DNA of 24,569 bases from Stentor roeselii (lineage: Eukaryota; Ciliophora; Heterotrichea; Heterotrichida; Stentoridae), in assembly GCA_006503475.1 (NCBI GenBank), contig RSEH01000403.1:1-24569 (forward strand), read 5' to 3'. This document shows, piece by piece, positions 6,843 to 18,600 of the stretch (position 1 is the stretch's first letter; the number at the start of each line of letters is the position of its first letter). Below the pieces are notes generated by a model, which saw nothing but the letters and a program-made list of their open reading frames with translations, made no database searches and had not been told where the DNA came from. Made by a program: the position numbers and the translations under genes.

Positions 6843-7070
6843 ATGGACTGTCAGATGGAACTAAGATGTCTTCTAAAAAAACATAAAGCTTTTGTCACCA
6901 GGTTCATGTTTTACCGAATGGCTTACAAACTAAAGGAAAAACATCAAGGTTCTAAAATTTTATTGAAAATTTCACTTTTTCTTTTAATCATTTCAGTTAT
7001 TTTCTTGATTCTTGGATTGACAATAATTTATTTTGCAAGGTTTTTAATAACTAAACTTGAATTATCATAA
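6843..7070 (+). CDS. Small single-pass membrane protein, 75 aa
   Basis: An N-terminal, strongly basic part (residues 1-38; RCLLKKHKAF and MAYKLKEKHQGSK) is followed by one long hydrophobic segment of about 28 residues (about 40-67, with ISLFLLIISVIFLILGLTII) and a short tail ITKLELS. The positive-inside rule predicts the N-terminus in the cytosol. An in-frame TAA directly precedes the ATG, so translation cannot start further upstream without splicing. No family is recognised. It is divergent with the beta-helix gene (25-bp gap) and convergent with the septin gene (110-bp gap). Confidence 0.65.
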   Translation: MDCQMELRCLLKKHKAFVTRFMFYRMAYKLKEKHQGSKILLKISLFLLIISVIFLILGLTIIYFARFLITKLELS

Positions 7071-7180
7071 AATAACAACTAAATAACCTTATCTCTTTAA
7101 ACAAAAACCAATAATCCCTTTACACCCAAAAAGAAAATCCTTAAAATCCATTTATCATCTCCAATCATTCCCCAACACAT

Positions 7181-8278
7181 CTACAACAAATTCAATATTA
7201 ATTTAGAAGTAACCCTCGACAACCACTTGACTTTCCAATTCCTTTCAGCAACCTGTTCTTCTTTTTTAACTTTCAAAGCAACAATCTTCAAATTCTTCAG
7301 ATTTTTGCGATGAAAAGCCTTCGAATGTCGAATCAAAGGAATAACAAGTGACCCAAACAACAAATTAGCCAAGACCTTAAAATCCGAAGATTCCTGGCAA
7401 TGAACATCAAGTACTCCCCAAGGATACTCCCTTAAAAACTTAAGTTTTTTCCCAATTTCCACGATTTTTCCAGCAGAAACAACAGCAAAAGGTGGAATCA
7501 TTCCAAGTCTAGTCGAATTTAAAAGTTTTGCAGCATCAGAAACAGCTCCAATATCAAAAAAATTAATCTCAGCATCAATACATTGACTTAAAATCATTCC
7601 TTTAACCTGAACGATTTCATTCTGAGTAAACATATCAGCTTTTGCAAGAACTGGTATAAGACTGACGACTTTTTGCAATAAAAACATCATCGACAAGTCA
7701 CTTTCCTTACATCGAGGACCTTCAATAAAGTAAAGTGCAAGATGAACCCTTTTATCCTCGAGTTGATTTTTATCGACAGTCTTTTTCAGCTGTTTATATT
7801 CAGAAGACTTGGCGAAAATGTACTCAGAAATGTAAGAAAACCACTTTTCTTTACTTGAAAAAAAGCCAAAACCTGGGGTGTCGATAAGGTTCACCCGAAG
7901 TTCAAGGTCAGAACTAGAAATCGTTCCTTTGTTACTTGTGATGCTTCTTGTCGGCTTTGAATGCACTTTTGACTTCAGGTTTATTAAATTAAAGTACTTT
8001 ATCAACAGGGACCGAATGAAACTTGTCTTCCCGATGTTGGAATCGCCTAGAACTAAGATGTTTAAAGTTAGAGGAGAAGTCAAAAGTTCAAGCTGGGCTT
8101 TTTTTATAAGCGTCAGGTCTGGGTGCTTTGAACAGGATGAGGAGTAAGGCGAACTTGATGGGGTTTCTATGTAAACGGATTTTAAAGTTGATGTGCTTGA
8201 GATTCGGTGAAGGCCGTGCATTGGCGGATCTGGAAGTGAGTTTGAGTTTAGGATTTGGAATTCGTCGGAAGATGTCAT
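7181..8278 (-). CDS. Divergent septin GTPase
   Basis: This 365-aa protein carries the septin GTP-binding core. The P-loop (G1) is GDSNIGKTS at residues 78-86, G3 is DTPGFG at 133-138 and G4 is AKAD at 212-215. Septin-specific stretches include VHLALYFIEGPR (178-189), SLIPVLAKAD, PPFAVVSAGKIVEI (262-275) and the septin-unique YPWGVLDV (285-292). Septins assemble into membrane-associated filaments that scaffold the cortex, division site or organelles. The N-terminus (1-70) is Ser-rich and probably disordered. After the core, the C-terminus lacks a long coiled coil; it is basic (RKNLKNLKIVALKVKK) and ends in an amphipathic LSRVTSKLILNLL. The residue after DTPGFG is Phe where Asp is usual. The start follows a nearly C-free 200-base flank; the stop is TAG. 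Confidence 0.88.
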   Translation of the reverse strand: MTSSDEFQILNSNSLPDPPMHGLHRISSTSTLKSVYIETPSSSPYSSSCSKHPDLTLIKKAQLELLTSPLTLNILVLGDSNIGKTSFIRSLLIKYFNLINLKSKVHSKPTRSITSNKGTISSSDLELRVNLIDTPGFGFFSSKEKWFSYISEYIFAKSSEYKQLKKTVDKNQLEDKRVHLALYFIEGPRCKESDLSMMFLLQKVVSLIPVLAKADMFTQNEIVQVKGMILSQCIDAEINFFDIGAVSDAAKLLNSTRLGMIPPFAVVSAGKIVEIGKKLKFLREYPWGVLDVHCQESSDFKVLANLLFGSLVIPLIRHSKAFHRKNLKNLKIVALKVKKEEQVAERNWKVKWLSRVTSKLILNLL

Positions 8279-8500
8279 TTTAGATTATTAGGGATTTTGA
8301 TTGGGATTAGGGTGGAGTTGATTTTTGGGTTTATTTGGAGGATTTGGAGGGTGGATGGAAGATGGAAGATGGACGGACTTTAGAGGATTGTGGGTTTTGG
8401 GATGATTGATTTTTTTTTGGGTTTTGAGATTTGGAATGGGAGATGATTTCTGTTGTTAGGATTTTTTGGGAAATTTGAGGTTTTTTAGAATTATTATTAG
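8279..8500 (-). promoter_or_regulatory. Strand-asymmetric 5' flank of the septin gene
   Basis: The + strand of this segment has about three C in more than 200 bases, so on the coding strand it is almost G-free. It contains a short direct repeat of GATGGAA units (8353-8375). This is the most extreme of several G-poor 5' flanks in the window. It is presumably the promoter/5' leader region of the septin gene; no specific sites are recognised. Confidence 0.45.
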
Positions 8501-9161
8501 AATATATAAGTAGATAGGGTTAGATTTATTACCTGGAATAAGTGAAGATAGCTGATAGAATACCACTTGTAATGAACATATTTTATTTGAATTTTTTGAC
8601 GATTATATATTAATACTATTGGGATCTTCAAGATAAAGTTTATCCGAATCAGCCTAAATATTCAGGCCTTCAAATTATTTCCTTATTTTTATCTTAAACT
8701 CGTAGATTTTATTTATGAAATTTGATGATTTTTTCTTTCATGGATTCAGATGTGGTTGAGTTTTATTTGAAGATTGAAATCTTTGTTTTATATATTTTTT
8801 CAAACTATATAATCACCAGACATTAATTTTATATATTTTTCATTAAACTTAATTCATTTAATCAACACCATCAAGCAGATTCATTAAGATCAAGTAAATT
8901 TTAATAAGATATATTACAAATAGCTTTGTTCAAGAAAAATTCATAAGTTTATCTTGATTACATAGAAAACCTTCATTCATATAAATTATTTTTAGGTTAA
9001 GTAATTTTAACTTACCAGATTTTTCGATATATTAGTTTTCAGCATAAAAAACTTAAAGTTCATTGAAATTTATTATTACGATATTTGAATACCTAAATCA
9101 ATCAAACAACCTTAATACTCAATAAAAGTTAAAGATAATCTTACCTATCATTCCCAAAACT
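8501..9161. other. Intergenic AT-rich region between septin gene and giant repeat gene
   Basis: About 660 bases without a convincing gene. An open + frame of 28 codons (8740-8826) starts like coding sequence but becomes AT-rich and hydrophobic; I do not call it. TTTTATATATTTTT occurs twice about 43 bases apart (near 8786 and 8829). No tRNA or snRNA consensus was seen. It should hold the 3' flank and poly(A) signals of the giant gene ending at 9162. Confidence 0.5.
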
Positions 9162-12100
9162 TTATTTTTTCCTACTTTCCTTCGATAAATTCTGTTCCTT
9201 TCGACTTGCCTCCAAAGGACTTCCAACTTCAATAGCAGTTTGTCGAGATTTCAAATTAAAATTTGATTCAGTTTTAGAAAAAATCTTTTCATTGTCTTCT
9301 CCTTTCTTTTCAACCTTATCTTTCAAGTACTCAGCACTCGCTTTTTTCTCAATAATAGCAAAATTCGAAGAACCTTTCGTAGCAGGAGACTTTCGAGCGG
9401 CTCCTAAGTCAGGAACTGACTTGAAACTTTTAATGCTCGAGCTTTGGTCATCGATTTTTCCCAAATTTTTCCCTTTTTCAAGAGGTTTGGCTTGATACAT
9501 CGAATATTTTTCTTCTTTGAACTTTTTCTTAGTTATCAGTTGATGATCTTTACTTTTAGGAGGCTTTTTTGGGTCTTTTGAGGACTTCTTGTCGGTTTGG
9601 GATGAGTCTTCACCTTGCTTTCTCTGTGAGTCAGAGAGTTCTCCGTAGGGAGAACCTGGTTCAGAAAAGTTGAAAGTTTTAATGATTTTTTGCCTGTCTC
9701 CTTCAGCGATCATTTTATTTTCAACGAATTGCAAGTTCTTTTGAGTTGCAGGTCTCGAAACAAGAGGTGAACTAATCCCCATATTTTTATTCTCTTCCTC
9801 ATAAGCCATCTTCTTCCTTCCATCACTGGCAATAATATAACTCGAAACAACTTTATTCCCTTTAATTTCAAAGTTCTTACTTTCCTTCCCTACCTTATCA
9901 CCAGGAACTTTGATATTGACCGGTATTTTTTCAATTTTTTCCCTAACCTGCAGTTTTTTCCTTCCAGAATCTTCAAATTTCGAGGAACTTTTAACACTAC
10001 TCCTTCCAGACCCAGCTGAATCTTCTAATTTATCTTTCTTTTCACTTGAAAAAATCGATTTCCCGTAATTCTGTGCATTTTGCATTGATTTCCTGTAATT
10101 CACTTCAGAAGAAGGTGTAACAATAACAGGATTCGCAACTTCCGACCTTTTAAAATAAAAATTTTCAGCTGAAAGACTTTCTTTAATTCCAGATTTGACT
10201 TGATCTTTCTCATCTTTCAACATTTTTCTTGAATTTTCCAATGAAAGTTTAAATTCTGCAAGTTCTGCATCGTTAGGGTCGACTTCGATGACTTTTTCTC
10301 TTCTTGACTTGAATTTTTGCTGATTTTCAATGATTTGTGCTCTAGGAGAAGGAAGTGGTGGTTTGTTATTTTCATTGTTTCGAGAAGAAAAAGCCATTTC
10401 AGGATTTTTTGATTTATTTTCTTGGGTTTTATCTTGTATCTGATAAATTTCAGTCATTTCAGTGACCAGGACTTTTTCTCTTGATTTTCTTTTGATTGAA
10501 GGTTTTTCTTTTGATGTTAGTTCTGTTATTGATTTGAAGTAATTGCCTTGACTTTCTTCTGACTTGTAGTTAATTGAGTAGTAAGGACCTGAAGGAACAC
10601 CCTGGGCGTAGGACTCTATTGATGGAGATTCAATCACGTCGTGTAAGGCTTGTCTTGAAGACTCTCCTGATCGTGGTTGGACTTCTTCAGCTCCAAAGGT
10701 CCATCCTGTTCTTTTCACATTGTTTTGAACTTCAGACTCAAGAGTTTTCTTTGATTTTAATGAAAATTCTTCATTTTGGATTTTTGTTGTTAGGTCTCTT
10801 TTGGAGATTTCATTGTAAGTTTTTATTGAAGAGTATTGAGGACCTTTTTGTAGGTCTTTTTTAGTTTCAACTTGTTCTGAAGGATTTTCGATTTTTTGAA
10901 GGCCTTGATTTGAGAATTTTTCTTGAAAATCTTTGAATTGATTAGAATTTATTAATTTTTCTGTTGAAAAGACTTCATCGGGTTTTGTTTCATTTTTGAC
11001 TTCACGTTCTTCGCTTGTTCTTAGTTTTAAATTTGTTTGCCATTTGCCTTGAGAGTAAAAATCACTTCCTTGTAAAGGTTCTTTGTTACCTGAAACTTTA
11101 ATATTTTCTGTTTCTGATTGAAATTTAGATTCAATACCTGAAAAAAGATTTTCATTTGAAATCGCCTTTGATTCACCTGAAAACTTGTAAGAAGAAAAAG
11201 TTTCTTTGGACTTTAAAGATGCAGGGTTTGAGATTTCGATTTTTTTCTGATTTTTTTCTTGAAGAAGGTTTTGATAAGGTTCAGAAGGTGCTAAGGGCTG
11301 AATTTCATCTATTTTTAAACCTGGTTCATTATCAGTTATCTTGAATTTTCGATTGACTGAGTCGTCTTCATTAAGGTCCATTCCAAGTTTTCCTTCTGTC
11401 ATAACCTTCACTTCTTGTCCTTCTCTCCTTCCCTGAACCTGATAATATCCTTGAGAATAGTCATTTTCCCCAATTTTCTCAGTAAATTCATAACTAAATC
11501 GATACCTAGGAGACTTTTCTTCTCCTTTCACTTCATATTCACGATGTTCATAAAACCCTGGATCATGACTAGTCTCTTTCAAAATACCTTTCATCCCTTG
11601 AACCAAATACTCTGAACCTTCAGTCATCACTTTAGAACTTTCATAGTTTCCAGTTTTTATCCCTTCTGAAGTTTTTCCTATCAAGGCAATTGCAGATGTT
11701 CCAAAAACTGATCTTCTTGAATTCGGACTTGGAACTCTTGGGAAATATTCAGTTTCTCTTAAAGACTCTTGAGATCTTCTGCCAGGTGAAAACTTTGAAA
11801 CTCCTGAAGGCGATTTCAAGTCATTCATCGGTAATTCACCATCTGTTACTCTTATTGGAGAAATTCTTGAACCTTGAACTAGGACAGGTCCTTTTGTTGA
11901 AGGACTTGAATTTCTTGAAGTTTGTTCACCTGAGAGTCTTTCAGAGAAAATCTTTGAAATGGCTTTTTCTTTTAGTTCTGAATCTTTATGAGAGTCGAAG
12001 GCTTCTGGGAGTCCAGAGGTTTTTGTATATTGAGATTTTTCTTCTGGGTGTTGAGAAGAGTATTTTCCTTGAAGGTTAAATTTTCCGTATTCTGGGGATT

Positions 12101-12620
12101 CAGAGACTTCATATAAAGTTCTTTTTGAAGATTCAATTGGAATCTTGGATGTCGGGCTTGATTTTCTTGGAGAATGATGAGATGACCTTGGAAGGTTTTC
12201 GTATTTTTCCTGGAATTTTTGTTCTGGTGAATCTTTTCGGTCAGTGATAAATTTTTTGTATTCAATTCGATAAGTTTCTCTAGAATTATCATTAAAATTA
12301 CCTCTTGGTGAATACCTGAAACCTTCATCTCCTGGAGTTTTTTGAAGATTTTCATTAGTTTTTTTATCTGATTGTTCTGATCGAAGCTTCCATTCAACTA
12401 GCCTTTTATTTGCCTCTATATCATAAGTGCCTATATTAAACTCATCATTTTCGAAGACTATATCTCTTCTTTCTTGTCCAAATGTATAGGCAGGACTTCT
12501 TGGCATTGTGAGTTTTACTCCTGGTTCTTCATTGTAATCTCCAGGGCCGGGCGTTATAAATTTCTCTGGGTCTTGATATTTTCCTTGCATGGTATATTGA
12601 GGTCCTTCTGGCATTCCTTT
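9162..12620 (-). other. C-terminal, mostly non-repetitive tail of the giant protein (about 1,150 aa)
   Basis: An eighth, diverged module (KGMPEGPQYTMQGK, with PGPGDYNEE) opens the tail. After about 12250 PG cores almost vanish and the sequence becomes Lys/Ser/Glu/Gln-rich. Scattered relicts remain (for example VPSGPYYSINYK near 10560-10600 and TGWTFGAEE near 10690). A probable helical stretch, ELAEFKLSLENSRKMLKDEK, lies near 10200-10260. The end is strongly basic. No folded domain is recognised. Confidence 0.7.
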
Positions 12621-15600
12621 TAAGAGATAATAACCTGGTCCTGATGTTTCTGATGATTGACTATCTGGAAATCTTGAAGCAGTTCCGATAATTGCAGCTT
12701 TTGATGAGTATCTTGGATCTGTTGGGTCGTAATCTGAAGGAGTTGATTCAATTTTAATTTCATTTCTTTCAGATCCGAAAGTCCATCCAGAGCCTTTCTT
12801 TTTATTTTCATAATCAAGGTCGTATGTGCCTGGGGCTGGGTTTTCATTGTTCACAGTCTTTCCCCTACCATCAGAGCTGAATTTATATGAAGGGTGTCTA
12901 GGCTTTGAAGGATCATCTGAATCTTGATTGTAATATCCAGGACCTGGACTTTCATATTTTGGTGATTGTTGATGTTTACTTTGAATTGAGTAATGAGGTC
13001 CTTCTGGCATTCCTTTCAAGTCATAATAACCAGGTCCTGATGTTTCTGATGTTTTAGGAGCTGGGAATCTGGAAGCAGTTCCGATTATAGCGGCTTTTGA
13101 TGAGTATCTTGGATCTTTTGGATCGTAATCTGTAGGTGCAGGTGTTGATTCAATTTTAATTTCTTTTCTTTCCGATCCTAAAGTCCATCCAGATCCTCTC
13201 TTTTGCAAATCATAATCAAGGTCGTATGTGCCTGGGGCAGGGTTTTCATCATTCACAGTCTTTCCCCTACCATCAAAGCCAAATTTATATGAAGGGTGTC
13301 TAGGCTTTGAAGGATCATCTGAATCTTGATAGTAATATCCAGGACCTGGGCTTCCATACTTGGTATATTCCTGATGTTTACTTTGAATAGTATAATGAGG
13401 TCCATCTGGCATGTCTTTCAACTCATAAAACCCAGCTCCAGATGTTTCTGAAGTTTGAGGAGCAGGGAATCTTGAAGCAGTTCCAATAACAGCAGCTTTT
13501 GATGAATATTTCGGATCTTTTGGATCGTAATCTGAAGGTGCAGGTTTTGATTCAACTTTAACTTCTTTTCTTTCTGATCCGAAAGTCCATCCAGATCCTT
13601 TCTTTTTATCATCATAATCAAGGTCATATGTGCCTGGGCCAGGGTTTTCATTGTTCACAGTCTTTTCCCTACTATCAGAGCTGAATTTATATGAAGGATA
13701 TTTTGGCTTTGTAGGATTATCTGAATCTTGATTGTAATATGCAGGACCTGGGCTTACGAACTTGGTAGATTCTTGATGTTTACTTTGAATTGAGTAATGA
13801 GGTCCTTCTGGCATTCCTTTCAAGTCATAATAACCAGGTCCTGATGTTTCAGATGTTTGAGTAGCTGGGAATCTGGAAGTAGTTCCAATGAAAGCTCCTT
13901 TTGATGAGTATTTAGGATCTTTTGGATCATAATCTGAAGGAGTTGATTCAACTTTAACATCTTTTCTTTCTGATCCTAAAGTAAATCCAGATCCTCTCTT
14001 TTGCGATTCATAATCAACTTCATATTCACCTGGATTAGGATTATCGTTTTCAACTCCTTTGACTCTCTTTTTAACATCTGATTGATATGAAGGATGTCTG
14101 GGCTTTGTAGGGTCATCCGAATCTTGATAGTAAATTTTAGGACTGTCCTGTTTTTTAGTTTCGTGAGGTTTACTTTGAATAGTATAATAAGGTCCTTCTG
14201 GCATTCCTTTCAACTCATAAAAACCAGGTCCTGATTTTTCAGAAGTTTTAGTTTCTGGGAATCTAGAAGCAGTTCCGATAATAATTCCTTTTGATGAGTA
14301 CTTTGGATCTTTCGGATCATAATCTAAAGGCGTTGATTCAACTTTAACATTTTTCCTTTCGGATCCTAAGTTCAACCCAGATCCTCTCTTTTGTGACTCA
14401 TAATCAACTTCATTATCATCTGAACCACGCTTATCGTTTTCTCCTCGTTTATCTTTCTTTTCAACACCAACTTGATATGAAGGATTTCTGGGCTTTGTAG
14501 GATCATCTGAATCTTGATAATAAATTCCAGGACTTCCATATTTTGGTGATTCTTGATTTTTACTTTGAATTGAGTAATGAGGTCCTTCTGGCATTCCTTT
14601 CAACTCATAATAACCAGCTCCTGATGTTTCTGAAGTTTGAGGAGCAGGGAATCTTGAGGCAGTTCCAATGACTACAGCTTTTGATGAGTATTTTGGATCT
14701 TTTGGATCGTAATCTGAAGGAGTTGATTCAACTTTAACATCTTTTCTTTCTGATCCGAAGGCCCATCCAGATCCTCTCTTTTGCAAATCATGATCAACTT
14801 CATATTCACCTGAAGTAAAATCTTTTTCAACTCCTTTAACTTTCTTTTCATCACCAATTTGATATGAAGGAAGTCTTGGCTTTGAAGGATCATCTGAATC
14901 TTGATAGTAAATTTTAGGACCTCCGTATTTTGGTAATTCTTGATGTTTACTTTGAATAGAATAATGAGGTCCTTCTGGCATTCCTTTCAACTCATAAAAA
15001 CCAGGTCCTGATGTTTCAGATGTTTGAGTAACTGGGAATCTCGAAGCAGTTCCAATGAAAGCTCCTTTTGATGAGTACTTCTGATCTTTTGGATCATAAT
15101 CTGAAGGAGTTGATTCAACTTTAACATCTTTTCTTTCAGGTCCTAAAGTAAATCCAGATTCTCTCTTTTGTGACTCATAATCAACTTCATATTCACCTGG
15201 AGTAAAATCTTTTTCAACTCCTTTGGCTCTCTTTTCAACACCAGATTGATATGAAGGATGTCTGGGCTTTGAAGGATCATCTGAATATTGATAGTAAAAT
15301 CCAGGACTGTCTTGTTTTTTAGTTTCATGAGGTTTACTTTGCATTGAAAACTGAGGACCTTCAGGCATTCCCTTAATATTGTAAAAACCTACTCCTGAAG
15401 TTTCACTAGTCTTACCAATAGGAAATCTTGGAGATCCAACATTTTCAGCTTTCGATGAAAAATCAGGATTTTTTCTTGCTGAATCTAATATTCCAGGATT
15501 TTCATCTTTTTTATCTCCACCTTTTTCTTCTGAAACTTTTGATTGAAAACCTTCTCTTTTTGAATAAATTTCATAATATCCTGTTCCAGGTGATTCTCCA

Positions 15601-18600
15601 GTTTGTTGCTTTGATCTTGAATCAATTCCAAATTTATAACCCGGCGATTTTGATGAAGTTACGAAATCTTCTCTTTCTTTATCATATTCTTCAGTTTCTT
15701 GAAGATTTTCACGTTTAGGGTCATGAGCCTTTGGTTGTACTATGAACTGTCTTTTTTTACTTTCTTTGACATCATAACTTGTGACTTCTGGAGAATCTTT
15801 CTTTTCACTGTCCTTTCTTGCAGCACTACTATAAAAATTCTGTTTTAATAAATAATCTTCATTCGTGTATTCCCTTTCTAAAAGTTTTCCTTCATAAATC
15901 ACTTTTTCCCTTTTTTCTAAAGAAAATCGGCGTTCATTCCCTTGTCTCTGATTTTCAATATAGTAAAATCCTTCACCTTCCTTCTCAATAGGACCTCTTC
16001 CAGTACTTTCCTTTGAAAAAATCACTGAAGGAGCTTTTGGCCTAATAGCTTTATTTCCCTCTTCAACAGAATAATCTCCAGGGCCAGGACTATCATCTTT
16101 ATTAAAATCTCGTGGTCTTCCTTGCATAGTATAATAAATTCCTCCAGGTTTTCCTGAAACATCATAAGTTCCAACAGATGCGCCTTCTTGATTTTCAGTT
16201 AAAGGAGATCTTAAGCTTGTTCCAAAAACAACACCTTTGGTACCAGGACTTGATTCTCGCGGGGAATAATCAGCAGGTCCAGGGTGTTGATCCCTTTGAA
16301 CCCTTTCCTTTCTTTCTGGGGAAAATCTTTGTCCAGTACGTGGATTGTTCACATCATAAAAGGCAGGAGAATTATCATCTTTTAAACTTTTTCTTGTTTC
16401 TGTCCTGTATTGATAAGAAGGTGATTTTTTTCGTTTTTCGATTTCATCTGGTTCTTTCTTGTCTTCTTCTTGAAGAGTCTCAGGTTTTTCTTTTAAAGGA
16501 ATTTTTTCTCGCTTTTCTTTCAAGGTGTTATTTTTTAATAATGGATTTTCTGCAGTTTCAATTGAACCCTGTCGAAAAGCAGTGCCGAAGATAGGACCTT
16601 TGGAACTTTCTGAAATTCGAGGAGAATAATAACCAGGTCTATCTTCATTTGAATTCTTGAAGTTTTCTTTAAGGTCTTTTGAAAATCGTTTTTCTTGGAC
16701 TTGGTCTTTAAATTCAGGGTTTGACTTTGAAGAAACAAGATCATTTTTTTGAAGTTTTTCTTTTTTTTCATTGACGAATTTAGAAGAAGAAGATTTTAGA
16801 TTTTTTGGATTTTCAGATTTTTCTTTGTTGGAAATTGAAGGGTGTAGGTTTTTTAGAGATTCTGAAGGAGTTGGTTTGAAGGAGGATTGAGGCATGTTGG
16901 AAGATGGAATATTAGAGGATTTAGTTCCAGAGGTATTTTTTTCTTCTTTTAAAGGAGATTTTGAGGTAGTTTTAAAGATTTGGCCTTTTCGACTAGGACT
17001 TTGTTCTCGAGAAGAAGATTCTTCTAGTGAAAGGTTTGGATCTTTAGTTTCAATTACACGTTTCTCAGTTCCGAATTTATAACTGGGCGATTTTGGATGA
17101 GTTGCAAGGTCTCCAGTTGACGGGTAATAGTTTGAACCTGGAGTATCTTCTGAAATTTTTTGAGATGGTCTGGTTCCCATTGAGTAATGTGGTCCTTCTG
17201 GCATCCCTTTAATATTAAAGCTGCCTATTCCAGGAGGATCAGACACTTGATTTAAAGCAGGTCTTTCAGAGGCAGAAAATAGAAATTCTGTTGATTTCTG
17301 ATTTTTTTCATGAGGAGAATATTCTTCAGGTCCAGGTGAATTTTCAATCTTTTTTACAACTCGTGATTCATTCGAAACCTTCCATTGTGTTCCTTTATTT
17401 GCTTCAAAATTAATATCATAATTGGCAGAATCCAGTTTTTCATCTTTTAAAACCTTTTCTCTGGTAAACTGAGGATATTTTACTTTACTTGCCTTGTCTT
17501 CGTTTTGATTATAAGGGTCTGGACTTGATTCTGGTATTTTTTCAAGAAGCCTTTCTTGCATAGTGATTTCTTTTCCTGGTCTTTCTTTATTAAGTTGATG
17601 TGTTCCAGGACTTGGTGTATCAGGAGAAAATTTTTCAGTTGTTTTAGAAGGTTTTGGAATAACTGATGATTGACCTGGTTCTGGGGATTTTTCAGTGATT
17701 TTGACTTGTTGAGTTTCAGAGGACAATTGATGTTTGGGTACTTTTTCTTTTGTTTCGATATTATAGCCTCTTGGTGAAGGATTTTCATCTTTTATGATTT
17801 TTTCTCTTGTTTCAGTGCTTAATTTATAAGAAGGAGATTTTTGCTTTGATAACAAGTCACCAGAATCTTTATCATAAGTTCCTGGACTTGACTCTCTTAC
17901 TTTTTCAACTGGTCTTCCAGCCATTGTAAATCCAGTTCCTTGATTCTTATCCTTTACTTCATTTACTCCAGGACTATCTTGTTCTTTTCTTAAGGTTTGT
18001 CGTTCAGAAGTCCCGAATACAAATCCCTTTGTATTACTTTCCCTCTTATAATATTCTCCAGGTATTTTTCCTTCCTTTTCATCATTTCTCTTCTCAGTTC
18101 CAGATTTCCAAGTCCCTTTATCTTTCAAATCTCTTTCATAAGAACCTGGTACTTGACTATCTTTCTGCAAAACTGAAGATCTTTTTTCATTTCCAAATTT
18201 ATCCAATTCTGAAATTGTTTTTGTTATAAATTCATCTTTTTCTTTATAAATTTTTTTGCCAGGACTTGATTCTCTAACTTTTTCAGAAGTTTTTCCAGAG
18301 ATAGTATAATGAGGTCCTGAAGGGATTTCTTTCGGGTTAGAAGACCTGACGTCAGGTTTTTCTGGAGATTTATTGAAAGTTGGTTGATCTGATGTTGTGA
18401 ATTTTAAAACAGGTGATCGAGGAGTGTTTTCTTGAGGAGAAGACTGATCAGGTTCTGGATTTTTTTCGATTTTAGAAGGATTTTTTTGTTTTGATTCGAA
18501 GGGTAGTTGAGAAGATTTATCTTTGATGTTGACTTGATATGATCCTGGGGAAGGGTTTGTTTCTTTTGTAGGTTTCTCTTGGTTTTCACTGATGAATTTG

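Noticed and set aside
7878-8147. + strand frame opposite the septin P-loop region
   Set aside because: Antisense to conserved septin motifs and without its own homology.
8740-8826. 28-codon + strand ORF in the intergenic region
   Set aside because: Too short, turns into an AT-rich hydrophobic stretch, and no conserved start context.
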